NCBI GenBank assembly: GCA_002257045.1
Contig: NCHD01000005.1
Location: 1 to 64,000 of the forward strand
Length of the DNA stretch: 64,000 nt
Source of the DNA: Hydrogenophilales bacterium 16-61-112
GTDB lineage: Bacteria > Pseudomonadota > Gammaproteobacteria > Burkholderiales > Thiobacillaceae
Reading direction: 5' to 3'
The position numbers and the translations under genes are program-made. The notes under the pieces were generated by a model. The model had not been told where the DNA came from. It saw only the letters and a program-made list of their open reading frames with translations, and ran no database searches. Position 1 is the stretch's first letter. Every line of letters starts with the position of its first letter. Shown here in pieces: positions 37,496 through 47,011 of the stretch.

Positions 37496-37681
37496 TCAGG
37501 GCTTGGGTGAGTCGTCGGATGCATCCCTGGATGGGTGCGGGGTGTCGTCGTCCATGATGACGCTGTGCGCCGGGCCTTCGAGATCGTCGAACTGGCCGCT
37601 TTGGGTGGCCCACAACATGACCCAGGCGATGATGCCGACAAGGGCGAGGCTCAGGGGGATGAGCAGGATGAGGATATCCAT
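37496..37681 (-). CDS. ccoS: cbb3-type cytochrome oxidase assembly protein CcoS
   Basis: Short membrane protein (61 residues): one helix at about residues 2-24 (ILILLIPLSLALVGIIAWV), followed by the family pattern WATQSGQFDDLEGP. The ATG at 37681 is 8 bases past the ccoI stop; the longer upstream frame reads back into ccoI. Pairing with ccoI supports the call. The oxidase structural genes ccoNOP are not in the window. Confidence 0.88.
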   Translation of the reverse strand: MDILILLIPLSLALVGIIAWVMLWATQSGQFDDLEGPAHSVIMDDDTPHPSRDASDDSPKP

Positions 37682-37723
37682 GAGCGGGTTAGCGGGGAGC
37701 AGGAAGCGGCGAGGGGAGAGCGG
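37681..37723. repeat. Heptamer array across the ccoI/ccoS junction
   Basis: TGAGCGG, one extra base, then TTAGCGG, GGAGCAG, GAAGCGG, CGAGGGG, AGAGCGG. Same type as the arrays at 7558 and 10405. Here it covers the ccoS start codon and encodes the last residues of ccoI. Confidence 0.55.
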
Positions 37724-40172
37724 GCACGGCGGCTGGCGGCTTGGGTTGGTAGTCGGACAGGCGCAGCGCATTCAGCACCACCAGCAGCGAGCTAACTGAC
37801 ATGCCGATGCCGGCCAGCCACGGCGTGACATGCCCCAGCGCGGCGGCGGGGATGGCGACGAGGTTGTAGGCGAGCGCCCAGCCCAGATTCTGGCGAATGA
37901 TGTGCTGGGTCTTGCGGGCGAGGGCGACGCCGTCGGCCAGCGTGGCGAGGCGCGAGCCGAGCATGACCATGTCGGCGGCGGCTTGCGCCACGTCGGCGCC
38001 TTCGCCCATGGCGATGGAGACCTGGGCACCCGCCAGCACCGGTGCGTCGTTGATGCCATCGCCCACCATGGCGACGATGCGACGCTGCTGTTGCAGCGCC
38101 TTGACGTAAGCGAGCTTGTCTTCCGGTAGCGCCCCGGCGTGCCAATCGGTGATGCCGAGTTGCTGCGCGGTGGCTTTCACTGCCCCCTCGGCATCGCCCG
38201 ACAGCAGGTGCAGGCGCAGGCCTTGTTGGCGCAGGGCGGCGAGCGCGGCGGGAGCATCGGCGCGCGGCGTGTCGGCCAGCGCAAACCAGGCGACCAGCTC
38301 ATTGCCTTCGGCCAGAGCCACCCAGCTGGCACCGTCCGAGGCTTCGGGCGGGGTGTGATCGGACGCCACGAAGCGGGGTGAGCCGAGGCGATAGGTGCGC
38401 TTGCCGATTTCGCCTTCGACGCCGCGTCCCGGCGTGTTGCGGATGCCGCTGGCAGTGAGGGGCGAGTGGGCAGCTTCACGCAGCGCGCGCGCAATGAGAT
38501 GTTCGGACCCCGCTTCGAGCGCAGCGGCGATCTCACTGACTTCGTGTTCACTGCGTCCATTCAGCGGTATCACCCGGCGCACCGACAGGCGCCCCAGCGT
38601 CAGCGTGCCGGTCTTGTCGAACACCAGATCGGTGGCGCGCGCCAGGGTTTCCAGGGCATGGCCGCGCGTGGTCAAGAGGCCCAGCCGGGTCAGCCGCCCG
38701 GTGGCGGTGGTGAGCGCGGCAGGCGTGGCGAGGCCCAACGCACAGGGGCAGGTGACAACCAGAATCGACACCACGATCCACAGCACTTTCGACGGGTCGA
38801 TGACGTACCAGGCCACCCCGACCAGCACGGTAATCAGCAGCAGCAGACCGACGAACCAGGCGGCGGCGCGGTCGGCCAGCTGGCCGATGCGCGGCTTCTC
38901 GCTCTGCGCGCGGTCGAGCAGGCGCACGATGGCCGCCAGCCGGGTGTCCGCACCGAGCTTGTCCACCCGCACCACCAGCGGGCTGGCCTGGTTGAGGCTG
39001 CCGCCGACCACTTTTGCACCTTTGCTCTTCGAGACCGGCAGCGATTCGCCGGTCAGCATCGCTTCGCTCACCGCGCTGTCGCCGTCGATTACCACGCCGT
39101 CGGCGGGCAGGGTTTCGCCGGGACGCACCAGCACATGGTCGCCCACGGCCAAGCGCGCTACCGGCACCTGTTCCTCGCCGCGCAAAGGCCACTGCGGCAA
39201 TCGCGTGGTGGCGGCGGGGATCAGTTTGACCAGTTCTTCTACCGCTGCACCGGCGCGGCGGCGCGCGTTCATTTCGAGGAAGCGCCCGGTCAAGAGCAGA
39301 AAGATGAACATGGTCACCGAGTCGTAATACACCTCGCCATGGCCAAAGAAAGTGGCGTATACGCTGGCGATGAAAGCGGTGCCGACACCGAGCGCCACCG
39401 GCACGTCCATGCCGAGGGTGCGGCGCTTGAGGTCGCGCCAGGCGCCGATGAAGAACGGCGACGCCGAATACAGCACCACCGGAATGGTCAGGATCAGGCT
39501 CGCCCAGCGCATCAGCAGGCGGATGTCGTCGGTCATGTCGGTGGCGGTGTAGCTCGGCAGCGCGTACATCATCACCTGCATCATGCCGAGCCCGGCGATG
39601 GCCAGCCGCTTGATCGCGGTGTTGCGCTCGCGCTTGTAGATGTCGTCGGAGCGGCCGGGGTCGAACGGGTGGGCGATGTAGCCGATGTCGGACACGGCTT
39701 TCAGAATCGCCGACAGCTGGATCCGGCTGTTGTCCCAGCGCACCCGTGCGCGGCGGGTGGCGTAGTTGATTTCCACCGACAGCACGCCGGGCAGCGCCGC
39801 GATATGGCGCTCGTTCAGCCAGATGCACGCGGCGCAGACGATGTTCTCGAGGATCAGCGCGGCCTCGCGGATGTGTTCCGCTTCCACGCGTACAAAGCTT
39901 TCCTGGATTTCCGGCAGGTCGTACAAGCCCAGTTGCGCCAATTCGGCTTCGGCCACCTGCGGGGTGGCGGGCAGCACGGTGCGGTGGATGTAATACGCGC
40001 CCTGGCCGCTGTCGATGATGGTTTGCGCGACGGCCTGGCAGCCGCGGCAGCAGGTTTGCTGGGGCTTTTCTTCGTACTGGATGGGATAGTGGGCACCGTC
40101 AGGCACCGGCAGGCCGCAGTGAAAGCAGGCCAAAAAAGAGGGGGCGTCCGTGTGCCCAGGAGAGGAACTCAC
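37689..40172 (-). CDS. ccoI: Copper-translocating P-type ATPase for cbb3 oxidase assembly
   Basis: P1B-type ATPase that supplies copper for cbb3 cytochrome oxidase maturation. The N-terminal region has a CxxC pair (CFHCG), a CCRGC cluster and a heavy-metal-associated domain with CAACIW. The membrane metal site is Cys475-Pro-Cys477 in TCPCALGL. The phosphorylated Asp519 is in DKTGTLT, and the hinge is GDGINDAPVL. At 827 residues with the FixI/CcoI-type cysteine-rich N-terminus and an adjacent ccoS, it is assigned as CcoI rather than a copper exporter. Confidence 0.92.
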   Translation of the reverse strand: MSSSPGHTDAPSFLACFHCGLPVPDGAHYPIQYEEKPQQTCCRGCQAVAQTIIDSGQGAYYIHRTVLPATPQVAEAELAQLGLYDLPEIQESFVRVEAEHIREAALILENIVCAACIWLNERHIAALPGVLSVEINYATRRARVRWDNSRIQLSAILKAVSDIGYIAHPFDPGRSDDIYKRERNTAIKRLAIAGLGMMQVMMYALPSYTATDMTDDIRLLMRWASLILTIPVVLYSASPFFIGAWRDLKRRTLGMDVPVALGVGTAFIASVYATFFGHGEVYYDSVTMFIFLLLTGRFLEMNARRRAGAAVEELVKLIPAATTRLPQWPLRGEEQVPVARLAVGDHVLVRPGETLPADGVVIDGDSAVSEAMLTGESLPVSKSKGAKVVGGSLNQASPLVVRVDKLGADTRLAAIVRLLDRAQSEKPRIGQLADRAAAWFVGLLLLITVLVGVAWYVIDPSKVLWIVVSILVVTCPCALGLATPAALTTATGRLTRLGLLTTRGHALETLARATDLVFDKTGTLTLGRLSVRRVIPLNGRSEHEVSEIAAALEAGSEHLIARALREAAHSPLTASGIRNTPGRGVEGEIGKRTYRLGSPRFVASDHTPPEASDGASWVALAEGNELVAWFALADTPRADAPAALAALRQQGLRLHLLSGDAEGAVKATAQQLGITDWHAGALPEDKLAYVKALQQQRRIVAMVGDGINDAPVLAGAQVSIAMGEGADVAQAAADMVMLGSRLATLADGVALARKTQHIIRQNLGWALAYNLVAIPAAALGHVTPWLAGIGMSVSSLLVVLNALRLSDYQPKPPAAVPALPSPLPAPR

Positions 40173-40201
40173 GAAGCGCCCCGCAAAAGGACGTTACAAC
40201 A

Positions 40202-40233
40202 CGGCAGGCACGGGAGAGAGGTCGTGCCTGCCG
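40202..40233 (-). terminator. Terminator after ompW
   Basis: Perfect 11-bp stem CGGCAGGCACG / CGTGCCTGCCG with a 10-nt loop. On the minus strand it is followed by a moderately T-rich stretch. It separates ompW from ccoI. Confidence 0.65.
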
Positions 40234-40253
40234 CTTCCGTCAAACCATGCGTA

Positions 40254-40829
40254 TCAGAAACGGAAGCCGTAGCCGATGCCCCAGACAACGGGGTCGATGT
40301 CCAAGTCGGTGAGCTTGGCACCGTTGGCTTGAACTTCGGTTCCGATCCAGATTTTTTTGACATCCAGGTTGATATACCCATTTTCGGTGACTTTGATATC
40401 GACGCCTGCCTGCAGCGCGCCGCCAAAACTGTTGCTGTCCAGGGTCAGACCCGGTGCGAGGTCGACATTATAGAAGCGGGTGTAGTTCAGGCCGGCACCG
40501 ACATAGGGCTTGACCATGCCGGACGGCATGAAGTGATATTGCAGGGTGAGCGTGGGCGGCAGGTGATTGACCTTGCCCAGGCTGGCACCGTTCAGGGTCA
40601 CTTCGTGACGCGCCGTTGCCAGAATGAGTTCCATCCCGATGTTCGGCGTAAGGAAATAAGTGAAGTCGACTTCCGGAACCCATTCGCTGGAAACATCCAG
40701 CCCCGCGACAGATGAGCTGACATCGGGGGCGATATTGATGGCGCGGGCACGAATCATCCAGTTGTCGTCGGCGATGGCGGCGGCAGGAAGTGCAACGATC
40801 AGTGCAGCGGCGAGGAGAGTGGATTTCAT
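40254..40829 (-). CDS. ompW: OmpW family outer membrane protein
   Basis: Eight-stranded outer membrane beta-barrel, thought to carry small hydrophobic compounds. It has a Sec signal peptide of about 21 residues (ending AAAIADD) and the OmpW blocks LTPNIGMELILAT, PPTLTLQYHF, KPYVGAGLNYTRFY and a C-terminal GYGFRF ending in Phe, as outer membrane proteins do. At 191 residues it is slightly shorter than E. coli OmpW. The gene stands alone, divergent from aat. Confidence 0.93.
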   Translation of the reverse strand: MKSTLLAAALIVALPAAAIADDNWMIRARAINIAPDVSSSVAGLDVSSEWVPEVDFTYFLTPNIGMELILATARHEVTLNGASLGKVNHLPPTLTLQYHFMPSGMVKPYVGAGLNYTRFYNVDLAPGLTLDSNSFGGALQAGVDIKVTENGYINLDVKKIWIGTEVQANGAKLTDLDIDPVVWGIGYGFRF

Positions 40830-40920
40830 TTTTCAGTCCTTATCATCATTGAAGATATACAAATCTTATTATTCAATTTGATGGACTGCAAGTTCCATTT
40901 GCATCCGCTACCATGAAGTC

Positions 40921-41613
40921 ATGATCAAACGTCGCCAAAATACAACAGTCTTCCCGCCGGTCGAGACGGCGCTGACCGAGCCGAACGGCCTGCTGGCGCA
41001 AGGCGGCAGCCTGTCGCCAGAATGGCTCCTGGACGCCTATCGCCACGGCATCTTTCCCTGGTTCAATCCCGGCGAACCCATTTTGTGGTGGAGCCCCGAC
41101 CCACGCATGGTGCTGCTGCCGGGCGATATCCGCGTGACCCGGTCGCTGGCCAAACGCATGCGCAACGCCGGCTTCGAACTGCGCGTCGACACAGCCTTTG
41201 TGGGGGTGATGCGGGGTTGCGGCGAGCCGCGGGATGACGCCGGCGGAACCTGGATTTCAGAAGCGATGGTGGCGGCCTATAGCCGCCTGTTCGACGCCGG
41301 CTATGCGCATTCGGTAGAAACCTGGCACGACGGCCGGTTGGTGGGCGGCCTCTATGGCGTGGCTATTGGCCGCATGTTTTACGGCGAGTCGATGTTCAGC
41401 CGCGAACCCGATGCGTCGAAGTTTGCGCTGGTGCGGCTGGCGCGACAGTTGCAGCAATGGGAATTTGGCATGATCGACTGCCAGATGGAGACCGCGCATT
41501 TGTCCAGCATGGGCGCGCGCACGATCACGCGCGCGGCATTCGTGACGCGGCTGGCAGAGTTGGTAAACTTGCCGCATCGACCCGGCCCCTGGACTTTCGA
41601 TGTATCCGACTGA
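40921..41613 (+). CDS. aat: Leucyl/phenylalanyl-tRNA--protein transferase
   Basis: N-end-rule enzyme adding Leu or Phe to proteins with N-terminal Lys or Arg, marking them for ClpS/ClpAP. Family blocks include [35 protein letters not shown] and [15 protein letters not shown]. At 230 residues it is full length. It overlaps bpt by 14 bp, so both N-degron branches are in one operon. Confidence 0.96.
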   Translation: MIKRRQNTTVFPPVETALTEPNGLLAQGGSLSPEWLLDAYRHGIFPWFNPGEPILWWSPDPRMVLLPGDIRVTRSLAKRMRNAGFELRVDTAFVGVMRGCGEPRDDAGGTWISEAMVAAYSRLFDAGYAHSVETWHDGRLVGGLYGVAIGRMFYGESMFSREPDASKFALVRLARQLQQWEFGMIDCQMETAHLSSMGARTITRAAFVTRLAELVNLPHRPGPWTFDVSD

Positions 41614-42319
41614 GCCTCCCTTCCAGCGCATCCAGTTTTACCTGACCGCGCCCTACGACTGCAGCTACCTGCCAGGGCAGCGCTCGCGTTCGCAGGTTGC
41701 CACGCCGACCCATCTGATCGACCCCCAGGCCTACAGTGCGCTGATCCGCGCCGGCTTTCGCCGCAGCGGCCAGTTCACCTACCGGCCGCATTGCGAAGCC
41801 TGCCGCGCCTGCGTGCCGGCGCGGGTGCGGGTCGCCGAATTCGTCCCCAACCGCAGCCAGCGCCGCTGCGAAAAACGCAACCGCCATCTTGCCGCCCGGT
41901 TTTTGCCGCTGGATTACAGGGACGAACACTTCGAGCTGTACCGGCGGTATCAGGCCGAACGCCACATGGGCGGCGGCATGGATCGCGACGATGCCGACCA
42001 GTACCGGCAGTTTTTGCTGTCGTCGAATGTCGACAGCGTGCTGGTCGAGTTTCGCGACGGCGACACGCTGGTGATGCTGTCGGTCATCGACCAGATCGAC
42101 GACGGCCTGTCGGCGGTCTACACCTTCTTCGACCCCGCGCGCGAAGCGGACAGCCTCGGCGTCTATGGCGTGCTGTGGCAGATCGAGCTAGCGAAGCGGC
42201 TGGAGCTGCCGTATCTCTATCTCGGCTACTGGATCGCCGAAAGCCGCAAGATGGCTTACAAGCAGCTGTATCAGCCGCTGGAAGGGCTGCTCGACGGATG
42301 CTGGCAGGCCATCATCTGA
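41600..42319 (+). CDS. bpt: Aspartate/glutamate leucyltransferase
   Basis: Bacterial ATE-like transferase that adds Leu to N-terminal Asp or Glu. N-terminal [19 protein letters not shown] and the cysteine cluster [12 protein letters not shown] are typical, followed by [11 protein letters not shown] and the C-terminal [15 protein letters not shown]. At 239 residues it is full length. It starts inside the end of aat and overlaps the next gene by 22 bp. Confidence 0.95.
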   Translation: MYPTEPPFQRIQFYLTAPYDCSYLPGQRSRSQVATPTHLIDPQAYSALIRAGFRRSGQFTYRPHCEACRACVPARVRVAEFVPNRSQRRCEKRNRHLAARFLPLDYRDEHFELYRRYQAERHMGGGMDRDDADQYRQFLLSSNVDSVLVEFRDGDTLVMLSVIDQIDDGLSAVYTFFDPAREADSLGVYGVLWQIELAKRLELPYLYLGYWIAESRKMAYKQLYQPLEGLLDGCWQAII

Positions 42320-43164
42320 GTCTTGCGCTGCTGTGCGCGCTGGCTCTTAATGGCTGTGCACTGACGGTCAGCAACCCGCGCGCGCTGATTCCGCTCGACC
42401 GTTTTGTCCCGCTGAAACAGGACAAGCGGGTCTGGGTCGAGCCCGGTTACGAAGCCTACGGCGCCCGCGTGGCCGCGGTGTTACCCGCCGCCATCGCCCA
42501 GGTCGAGGCCGCGCATTATCTGCCCTTCGCCCGTTCGCCCCGCGTCTACGTCTGCGGCACGGCTGCCTGTTTCAAGCGTTATGTGCTGACGCCCAAGCTT
42601 TCCGCTGCGGTGGTGCCGGACAATCGCCTGATCCTGTCGCCCAATCTCAACAACGGCGAAATCCAGCGTCTGCCTGCGTTGCTGGTCCACGAACTCGCGC
42701 ACCTGCACCTTGGACAGCGCATCGGCCACTATCACAGCAGCCTGCCGGTATGGTTCCACGAAGGCTGGGCCTCGCTGACCGCCAAGGGTGGGGGAGCGGA
42801 ATACGTCACCGATGCGCAGACGCGGCAAGCCATACGCGCCGGACACCGGGTCAATCTGACCCTGCGCGACCTGCCCGGGACGCGTCACCGCGCTGCGTCC
42901 TCCAGGCTCGGTGTGTTCGAGTTTTACCGTCAGTCGATGCTACTGGTCGGCTGGCTGAAGGCACAGGGCGAAGCACGTTTCCGCCAGTTCGTCCTCGCCG
43001 TGCAGAACAACACCGACTTTGAAATCGCCTTCTGGGATGTCTATGGCAAGGGATCCGCCAGCACACTCGCGGGCTATTACGATGAGGTTCTGGGCGATAA
43101 TCCCGCCGACGATCTGCCCGTTCAAGCGGCTCCTGCTGCCCCTAAATCAAATCCAGCGCCATGA
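42298..43164 (+). CDS. Predicted zinc-metallopeptidase lipoprotein
   Basis: Protein of 288 residues with a lipoprotein signal ending LNGC. The gluzincin-type motif HELAH (131-135) is followed 20 residues later by Glu155 in FHEGWAS, the pattern of peptidase MA-like proteins. It is likely a periplasmic lipid-anchored protease or a related metal protein; substrate unknown. ATG at 42298 lies in the end of bpt and places the signal peptide correctly. The stop overlaps thyA (ATGA). Confidence 0.8.
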   Translation: MLAGHHLSLALLCALALNGCALTVSNPRALIPLDRFVPLKQDKRVWVEPGYEAYGARVAAVLPAAIAQVEAAHYLPFARSPRVYVCGTAACFKRYVLTPKLSAAVVPDNRLILSPNLNNGEIQRLPALLVHELAHLHLGQRIGHYHSSLPVWFHEGWASLTAKGGGAEYVTDAQTRQAIRAGHRVNLTLRDLPGTRHRAASSRLGVFEFYRQSMLLVGWLKAQGEARFRQFVLAVQNNTDFEIAFWDVYGKGSASTLAGYYDEVLGDNPADDLPVQAAPAAPKSNPAP

Positions 43165-43955
43165 AACCCTATCTCGACCTGATGCGCCACGTGCTCGAGC
43201 ACGGCACCCGAAAAGACGATCGCACCGGCACCGGCACCCTGTCGGTGTTCGGCTGGCAGATGCGCTACAACCTGGCCGAAGGCTTTCCGCTGGTCACCAC
43301 CAAAAAATGCCACCTGCGCTCCATCCTCCACGAACTGCTGTGGTTTTTGCAGGGCGACACCAACATCAAGTATTTGAAGGAAAACGGCGTCAGCATCTGG
43401 GACGAATGGGCCGACGAAAACGGCAACCTCGGCCCGGTTTACGGGCACCAGTGGCGCAGCTGGCCCAAGCCGGACGGCGGCACCATCGACCAGATCAGCG
43501 AAGTGGTCAACACCCTCAAGACCAACCCCGACTCGCGCCGCATCATCGTCTCGGCATGGAACGTCGCCGACCTCGACAAGATGGCGCTGGCGCCGTGCCA
43601 CGCCTTCTTCCAGTTCTACGTCGCCGATGGCAAGTTGAGCTGCCAGCTGTATCAACGCAGCGCCGACATCTTCCTCGGCGTGCCGTTCAACATCGCCTCC
43701 TACGCGCTGCTCACGCTGATGATGGCGCAGGTCACCGGGCTCAAGCCGGGCGACTTCGTCCACACCCTGGGCGACGCCCACCTCTATCTGAATCACCTCG
43801 ATCAGACGCGGGAACAGTTGAGCCGCGAGCCGCGCCCGTTGCCGACCATGACGCTGAACCCCGACGTGAAAGACATCTTCGCCTTCCGCTTCGAAGACTT
43901 CACGTTGAACGGCTACGACCCGCACCCGGCGATCAAGGCCCCGGTGGCGGTATGA
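43161..43955 (+). CDS. thyA: Thymidylate synthase
   Basis: Methylates dUMP with methylene-THF. The nucleophile Cys146 is in [12 protein letters not shown], followed by [23 protein letters not shown]. It begins [15 protein letters not shown] and is 264 residues, equal to E. coli ThyA. It overlaps folA by ATGA, pairing dTMP production with the dihydrofolate reductase that recycles its cofactor. Confidence 0.97.
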   Translation: MKPYLDLMRHVLEHGTRKDDRTGTGTLSVFGWQMRYNLAEGFPLVTTKKCHLRSILHELLWFLQGDTNIKYLKENGVSIWDEWADENGNLGPVYGHQWRSWPKPDGGTIDQISEVVNTLKTNPDSRRIIVSAWNVADLDKMALAPCHAFFQFYVADGKLSCQLYQRSADIFLGVPFNIASYALLTLMMAQVTGLKPGDFVHTLGDAHLYLNHLDQTREQLSREPRPLPTMTLNPDVKDIFAFRFEDFTLNGYDPHPAIKAPVAV

Positions 43956-44482
43956 GCAGCTCGCAGAAGAAACCGCGCGTCAGCGTCATCGCCGCGCTCG
44001 CCAAAAACCGCGTCATCGGCATCGAAAACCGCCTGCCGTGGCGGCTGCCGGAAGACCTTGCCCACTTCAAGGCGCTGACGCTCAACCACCCGATTTTGAT
44101 GGGTCGCAAGACCTTCGAATCGCTCGGCCGCCCGCTGCCCGGGCGCACCAACATCGTCATCACCCGCAACCTCGACTACTGCAAGGATGGCTGCCTAGTC
44201 GCCGATTCCATCCCTGCTGCGCTAGCGCTGTGCGCGGACGTCGACGAAGTCTTCTTCATTGGCGGCGCCGATCTCTATGCTCAGGCTATCCCGCTGGCTG
44301 ACCGCCTGTATCTGACCGAAGTGGATATCGAAGCAGAGGGCGACGCCTGGTTTCCTGACTACGACAGCAGCGTGTTCAGGGAAGTTTCGCGCGAATCGCA
44401 CACCGGTGAGAAGGGCGATGCGCTGGGGTTTGATTTTGTGGTGTATGAGCGGGTGGCAATTTTGCCGTTGAAACAGAGTTAA
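43952..44482 (+). CDS. folA: Dihydrofolate reductase
   Basis: Reduces dihydrofolate formed by ThyA. Type-I signature [20 protein letters not shown] with the catalytic acidic residue in LPEDL, then [18 protein letters not shown] and [15 protein letters not shown] at 43952 overlaps the thyA stop; 176 residues. An earlier start inside thyA was rejected. Confidence 0.96.
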   Translation: MSSSQKKPRVSVIAALAKNRVIGIENRLPWRLPEDLAHFKALTLNHPILMGRKTFESLGRPLPGRTNIVITRNLDYCKDGCLVADSIPAALALCADVDEVFFIGGADLYAQAIPLADRLYLTEVDIEAEGDAWFPDYDSSVFREVSRESHTGEKGDALGFDFVVYERVAILPLKQS

Positions 44483-44493
44483 CCCTACCCATC

Positions 44494-45150
44494 ATGCTTA
44501 ACGAAGTCTTCGCTCGTCGCTTCAAAGAACTAGAGGCAAAATTCATGGTTCTTCGTTTCGTTCCGAATGCCAGTGGGATGTCTGGTACGCATGTATCCAC
44601 TGGTGAATGGAAGCAATGGGCAACAAGCGCTCAAAGTCTCATTCGGGCGGTCTACGGTGAAAGCGATCCACATCGCCAAAATTTTGATGACGCATATCGG
44701 GGCTGTAGCGGGTACGACTACGATATACAGGCACTCAAGGGCCTGTTTCTCAGCGCGAAAGAGGATTTTGAGGGGGGGTACGTCTTTGATGTAGACCTAC
44801 GAGTTTCTGGTGAGGTGTTTGGTGACTTCGTCGCACTCGCGCGACAGTCACTCTCAGAAGGGCATAAAGATGTGGCGGCTGTGCTTGCTTGCGCCGCGCT
44901 TGAAGATGCATTGAAGCGCTTCGCGATGGCCAACGGACTCGATGTGGGCGAGAAGAACATGCAAGAAGTCGTCAACTCGTTAAAGTCGAAGAGCCTTGTT
45001 GCTGGCGCGCAGAGGTCGTTGTTGGATGCTATGCCGAAAATTCGGAATATTGCTATGCATGCTGAATGGGGAAAATTATCCGAACCTGACGTCAATGGCG
45101 TCATCGGGTTCGTCGAGCAATTCATTCTTTCGAAGTTCAGCCCGAATTAG
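44494..45150 (+). CDS. HEPN-like (DUF4145-type) hypothetical protein
   Basis: Protein of 218 residues, less GC-rich than its neighbours. The C-terminal half (about 110-218) is all-helical and contains RNIAMH (Arg184 to His189), the R-x4-H pattern of HEPN RNases, preceded by a helix with ALEDALKRFA. The N-terminal half is unrecognised. HEPN proteins often act as RNA-cleaving toxins or defence effectors, but no partner nucleotidyltransferase is adjacent. It lies 11 bp after folA on the same strand and could be co-transcribed. Family and function are tentative. Confidence 0.6.
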   Translation: MLNEVFARRFKELEAKFMVLRFVPNASGMSGTHVSTGEWKQWATSAQSLIRAVYGESDPHRQNFDDAYRGCSGYDYDIQALKGLFLSAKEDFEGGYVFDVDLRVSGEVFGDFVALARQSLSEGHKDVAAVLACAALEDALKRFAMANGLDVGEKNMQEVVNSLKSKSLVAGAQRSLLDAMPKIRNIAMHAEWGKLSEPDVNGVIGFVEQFILSKFSPN

Positions 45151-45235
45151 TTTATATGGCTAATTTTTTAGAATTTCTAAAGGGAAATAGAGTGGATGTA
45201 AAAAACAACAACGCAACCTTGCAATGGGGTGCAGC

Positions 45236-45571
45236 ATGAGCGCGCCTAGATGCCCCCAGTGCGGTTCGGAATTCGCCTACGAAGACGGCACCCTGTACGT
45301 CTGCCCGGAATGCGCTCATGAATGGCCGCAGGATGCGGCCGCGGGTGCAGAGGAGGCACGCGTCGTGCGCGATTCCAACGGCAATGTGCTGCAGGATGGC
45401 GACACGGTGACGGTGATCAAGGACCTGAAGGTCAATGGCTCGTCGCTGGTGGTCAAGGTCGGCACCAAGGTGAAGAACATCCGCATCATCGAGGGCGATC
45501 ACGACATCGATTGCAAGGTCGATGGCATTGGTGCGATGCAGTTGAAATCGGAATTTGTGAAGAAGGTGTAG
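45236..45571 (+). CDS. yjdM: YjdM/PhnA-like zinc-ribbon protein
   Basis: Protein of 111 residues with an N-terminal zinc ribbon (CPQCG...CPECAHEW) and a C-terminal domain [15 protein letters not shown]...[23 protein letters not shown]. This is the family named PhnA or alkylphosphonate utilisation protein, although a role in phosphonate use is doubtful. ATG at 45236 places the first cysteine at residue 7, as is usual. It ends at a strong shared terminator. Confidence 0.9.
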   Translation: MSAPRCPQCGSEFAYEDGTLYVCPECAHEWPQDAAAGAEEARVVRDSNGNVLQDGDTVTVIKDLKVNGSSLVVKVGTKVKNIRIIEGDHDIDCKVDGIGAMQLKSEFVKKV

Positions 45572-45588
45572 CGCAGGTTGTGGCTTCC

Positions 45589-45634
45589 CAGCGCAATAAA
45601 AAACGGAGCCTTGGCTCCGTTTTTTATTGCGCTG
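45589..45634. terminator. Bidirectional terminator, 22-bp perfect stem
   Basis: Two perfect 22-bp arms around a TT centre; the inner stem AACGGAGCC/GGCTCCGTT is flanked by A and T runs, so it works in both directions between the converging yjdM and protease genes. Confidence 0.93.
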
Positions 45635-45679
45635 AAGGGTTTTCCCTGCTCGTCGTCGCCAGCTACCAGTTGCCGGCTC

Positions 45680-46855
45680 TTAATTGAGCTCCGGCTCGAC
45701 TTCTGGTGCGAGTGTGCGCTGCACAGGGCGTCGCCCGACCTGAACCTTCAGCACCTGCGATTGCTGCTTGCGCGAGACGGTTAGCTGCGCCTCGGCGCCG
45801 GGTTGCAGGGCGGCAATCAGGTTGAGCAGGGTGGCAGAGTCGTTCACTTTCTTGCTGTTGACGGCCAGCAGGATGTCGCCCGGGCGGATGCCGCCGACTT
45901 CTGCCGGCCCGCCTTTCAATACGCCGGCGATCAGCGCGCCTTCGACGGCCTTGAGGTTGAAAGAGGCGGCCAGTTCGGGCGACAGGTCCTGCACCTCGAT
46001 GCCGACCCACCCGCGCGTGACGCCACCGGACTGGATGATTTGTTCCATCACCTGGCGTGCAATGCTGACCGGAATGGCGAAGCCGATGCCTTGCGAGCCG
46101 CCGGTACGCGAATAGATTGCGCTGTTCACACCGACCAGGTTGCCGTTTGCGTCGACCAGTGCGCCGCCCGAGTTGCCGGGGTTGATGGCGGCATCGGTCT
46201 GGATGAAGTTTTCGAAGGTATTGATGCCGAGGTGGGTGCGGCCGAGCGCGCTGACGATGCCCGCGGTGACGGTCTGGCCGACGCCGAACGGGTTGCCCAC
46301 TGCCAGCACCCAGTCGCCGACCTTGAGGCTGTCGGCTTGGGCAAAAGTGATGGCGGGCAGCTGGTCGGCGTCGATTTTAAGCACGGCAAGGTCGGTCTCG
46401 GGATCCGTGCCGACCACGCGTGCGGGCAGGCTGCGGCCATCTGCCAGCGCGACCTGAATTTCGTCTGCGGCCTCAACCACATGGTGGTTGGTGAGGATGT
46501 AGCCGTTCGGGCTGACGATCACGCCCGACCCCAGGTTGGACGCCTGGCGCGGCCGCGCCTCCTGGCGGTCGCCAAAGAAATAGCGAAACACCGGATCCTG
46601 TTGCGCCGGGTGAGCCGGGCTGCGGATGGTTTGCTGGGTGAAAATATTGACCACCGCCGGGATGACTTTGGTTGCGGCGGTCGCAAACGATTCGCTGGGT
46701 TCGTGTCCTGCCGTTGCATGCTGCGCTTGCTGGATGGTGAGGCTTTGCGGCTGCGAAGACGTGTGCAAAAAATCAGGTTTGAACAAGGTGATGACGAACA
46801 ATACACCCAGCGCCACGGTGGCGGATTGGGCGAAAAGCAACCAGATTTTGCGCAT
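45680..46855 (-). CDS. S1C (Deg/HtrA family) membrane-anchored serine protease
   Basis: Periplasmic protease of 391 residues anchored by an N-terminal helix (about 7-26). Catalytic triad: His125 in TNHHVVE, Asp155 in TDLAVLK and Ser229 in NPGNSGG. A single C-terminal PDZ domain holds GWVGIEVQDLSPELA and GIRPGDILLAVNSKKV. One PDZ plus a membrane anchor is DegS/AlgW-like, so it may cleave an anti-sigma factor in envelope stress, but it could be a general quality-control protease. Confidence 0.9.
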   Translation of the reverse strand: MRKIWLLFAQSATVALGVLFVITLFKPDFLHTSSQPQSLTIQQAQHATAGHEPSESFATAATKVIPAVVNIFTQQTIRSPAHPAQQDPVFRYFFGDRQEARPRQASNLGSGVIVSPNGYILTNHHVVEAADEIQVALADGRSLPARVVGTDPETDLAVLKIDADQLPAITFAQADSLKVGDWVLAVGNPFGVGQTVTAGIVSALGRTHLGINTFENFIQTDAAINPGNSGGALVDANGNLVGVNSAIYSRTGGSQGIGFAIPVSIARQVMEQIIQSGGVTRGWVGIEVQDLSPELAASFNLKAVEGALIAGVLKGGPAEVGGIRPGDILLAVNSKKVNDSATLLNLIAALQPGAEAQLTVSRKQQSQVLKVQVGRRPVQRTLAPEVEPELN

Positions 46856-47011
46856 AGTGATTAAGTTTCAGTGACTTGGCGTAAATTGCCGCGGCACGAT
46901 TATAGCCGTGGCTATGCCGTGCACTAGCGAATACCCATGACGGGCTTCCGGAGAGGGCAGCAAATTGGTTAGAATATTGGTTTTATCGCAACACGTTCAG
47001 GTCAGGTAATC

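Noticed and set aside
38466-40715. Plus-strand open frame of 749 codons antisense to ccoI and ompW
   Set aside because: Antisense artefact of high GC at third positions; it spans two genes and a terminator.
40878-40891. FNR/ANR-like site TTGAT-GGAC-TGCAA between ompW and aat
   Set aside because: Only the left half matches the consensus; too weak to list as a site.
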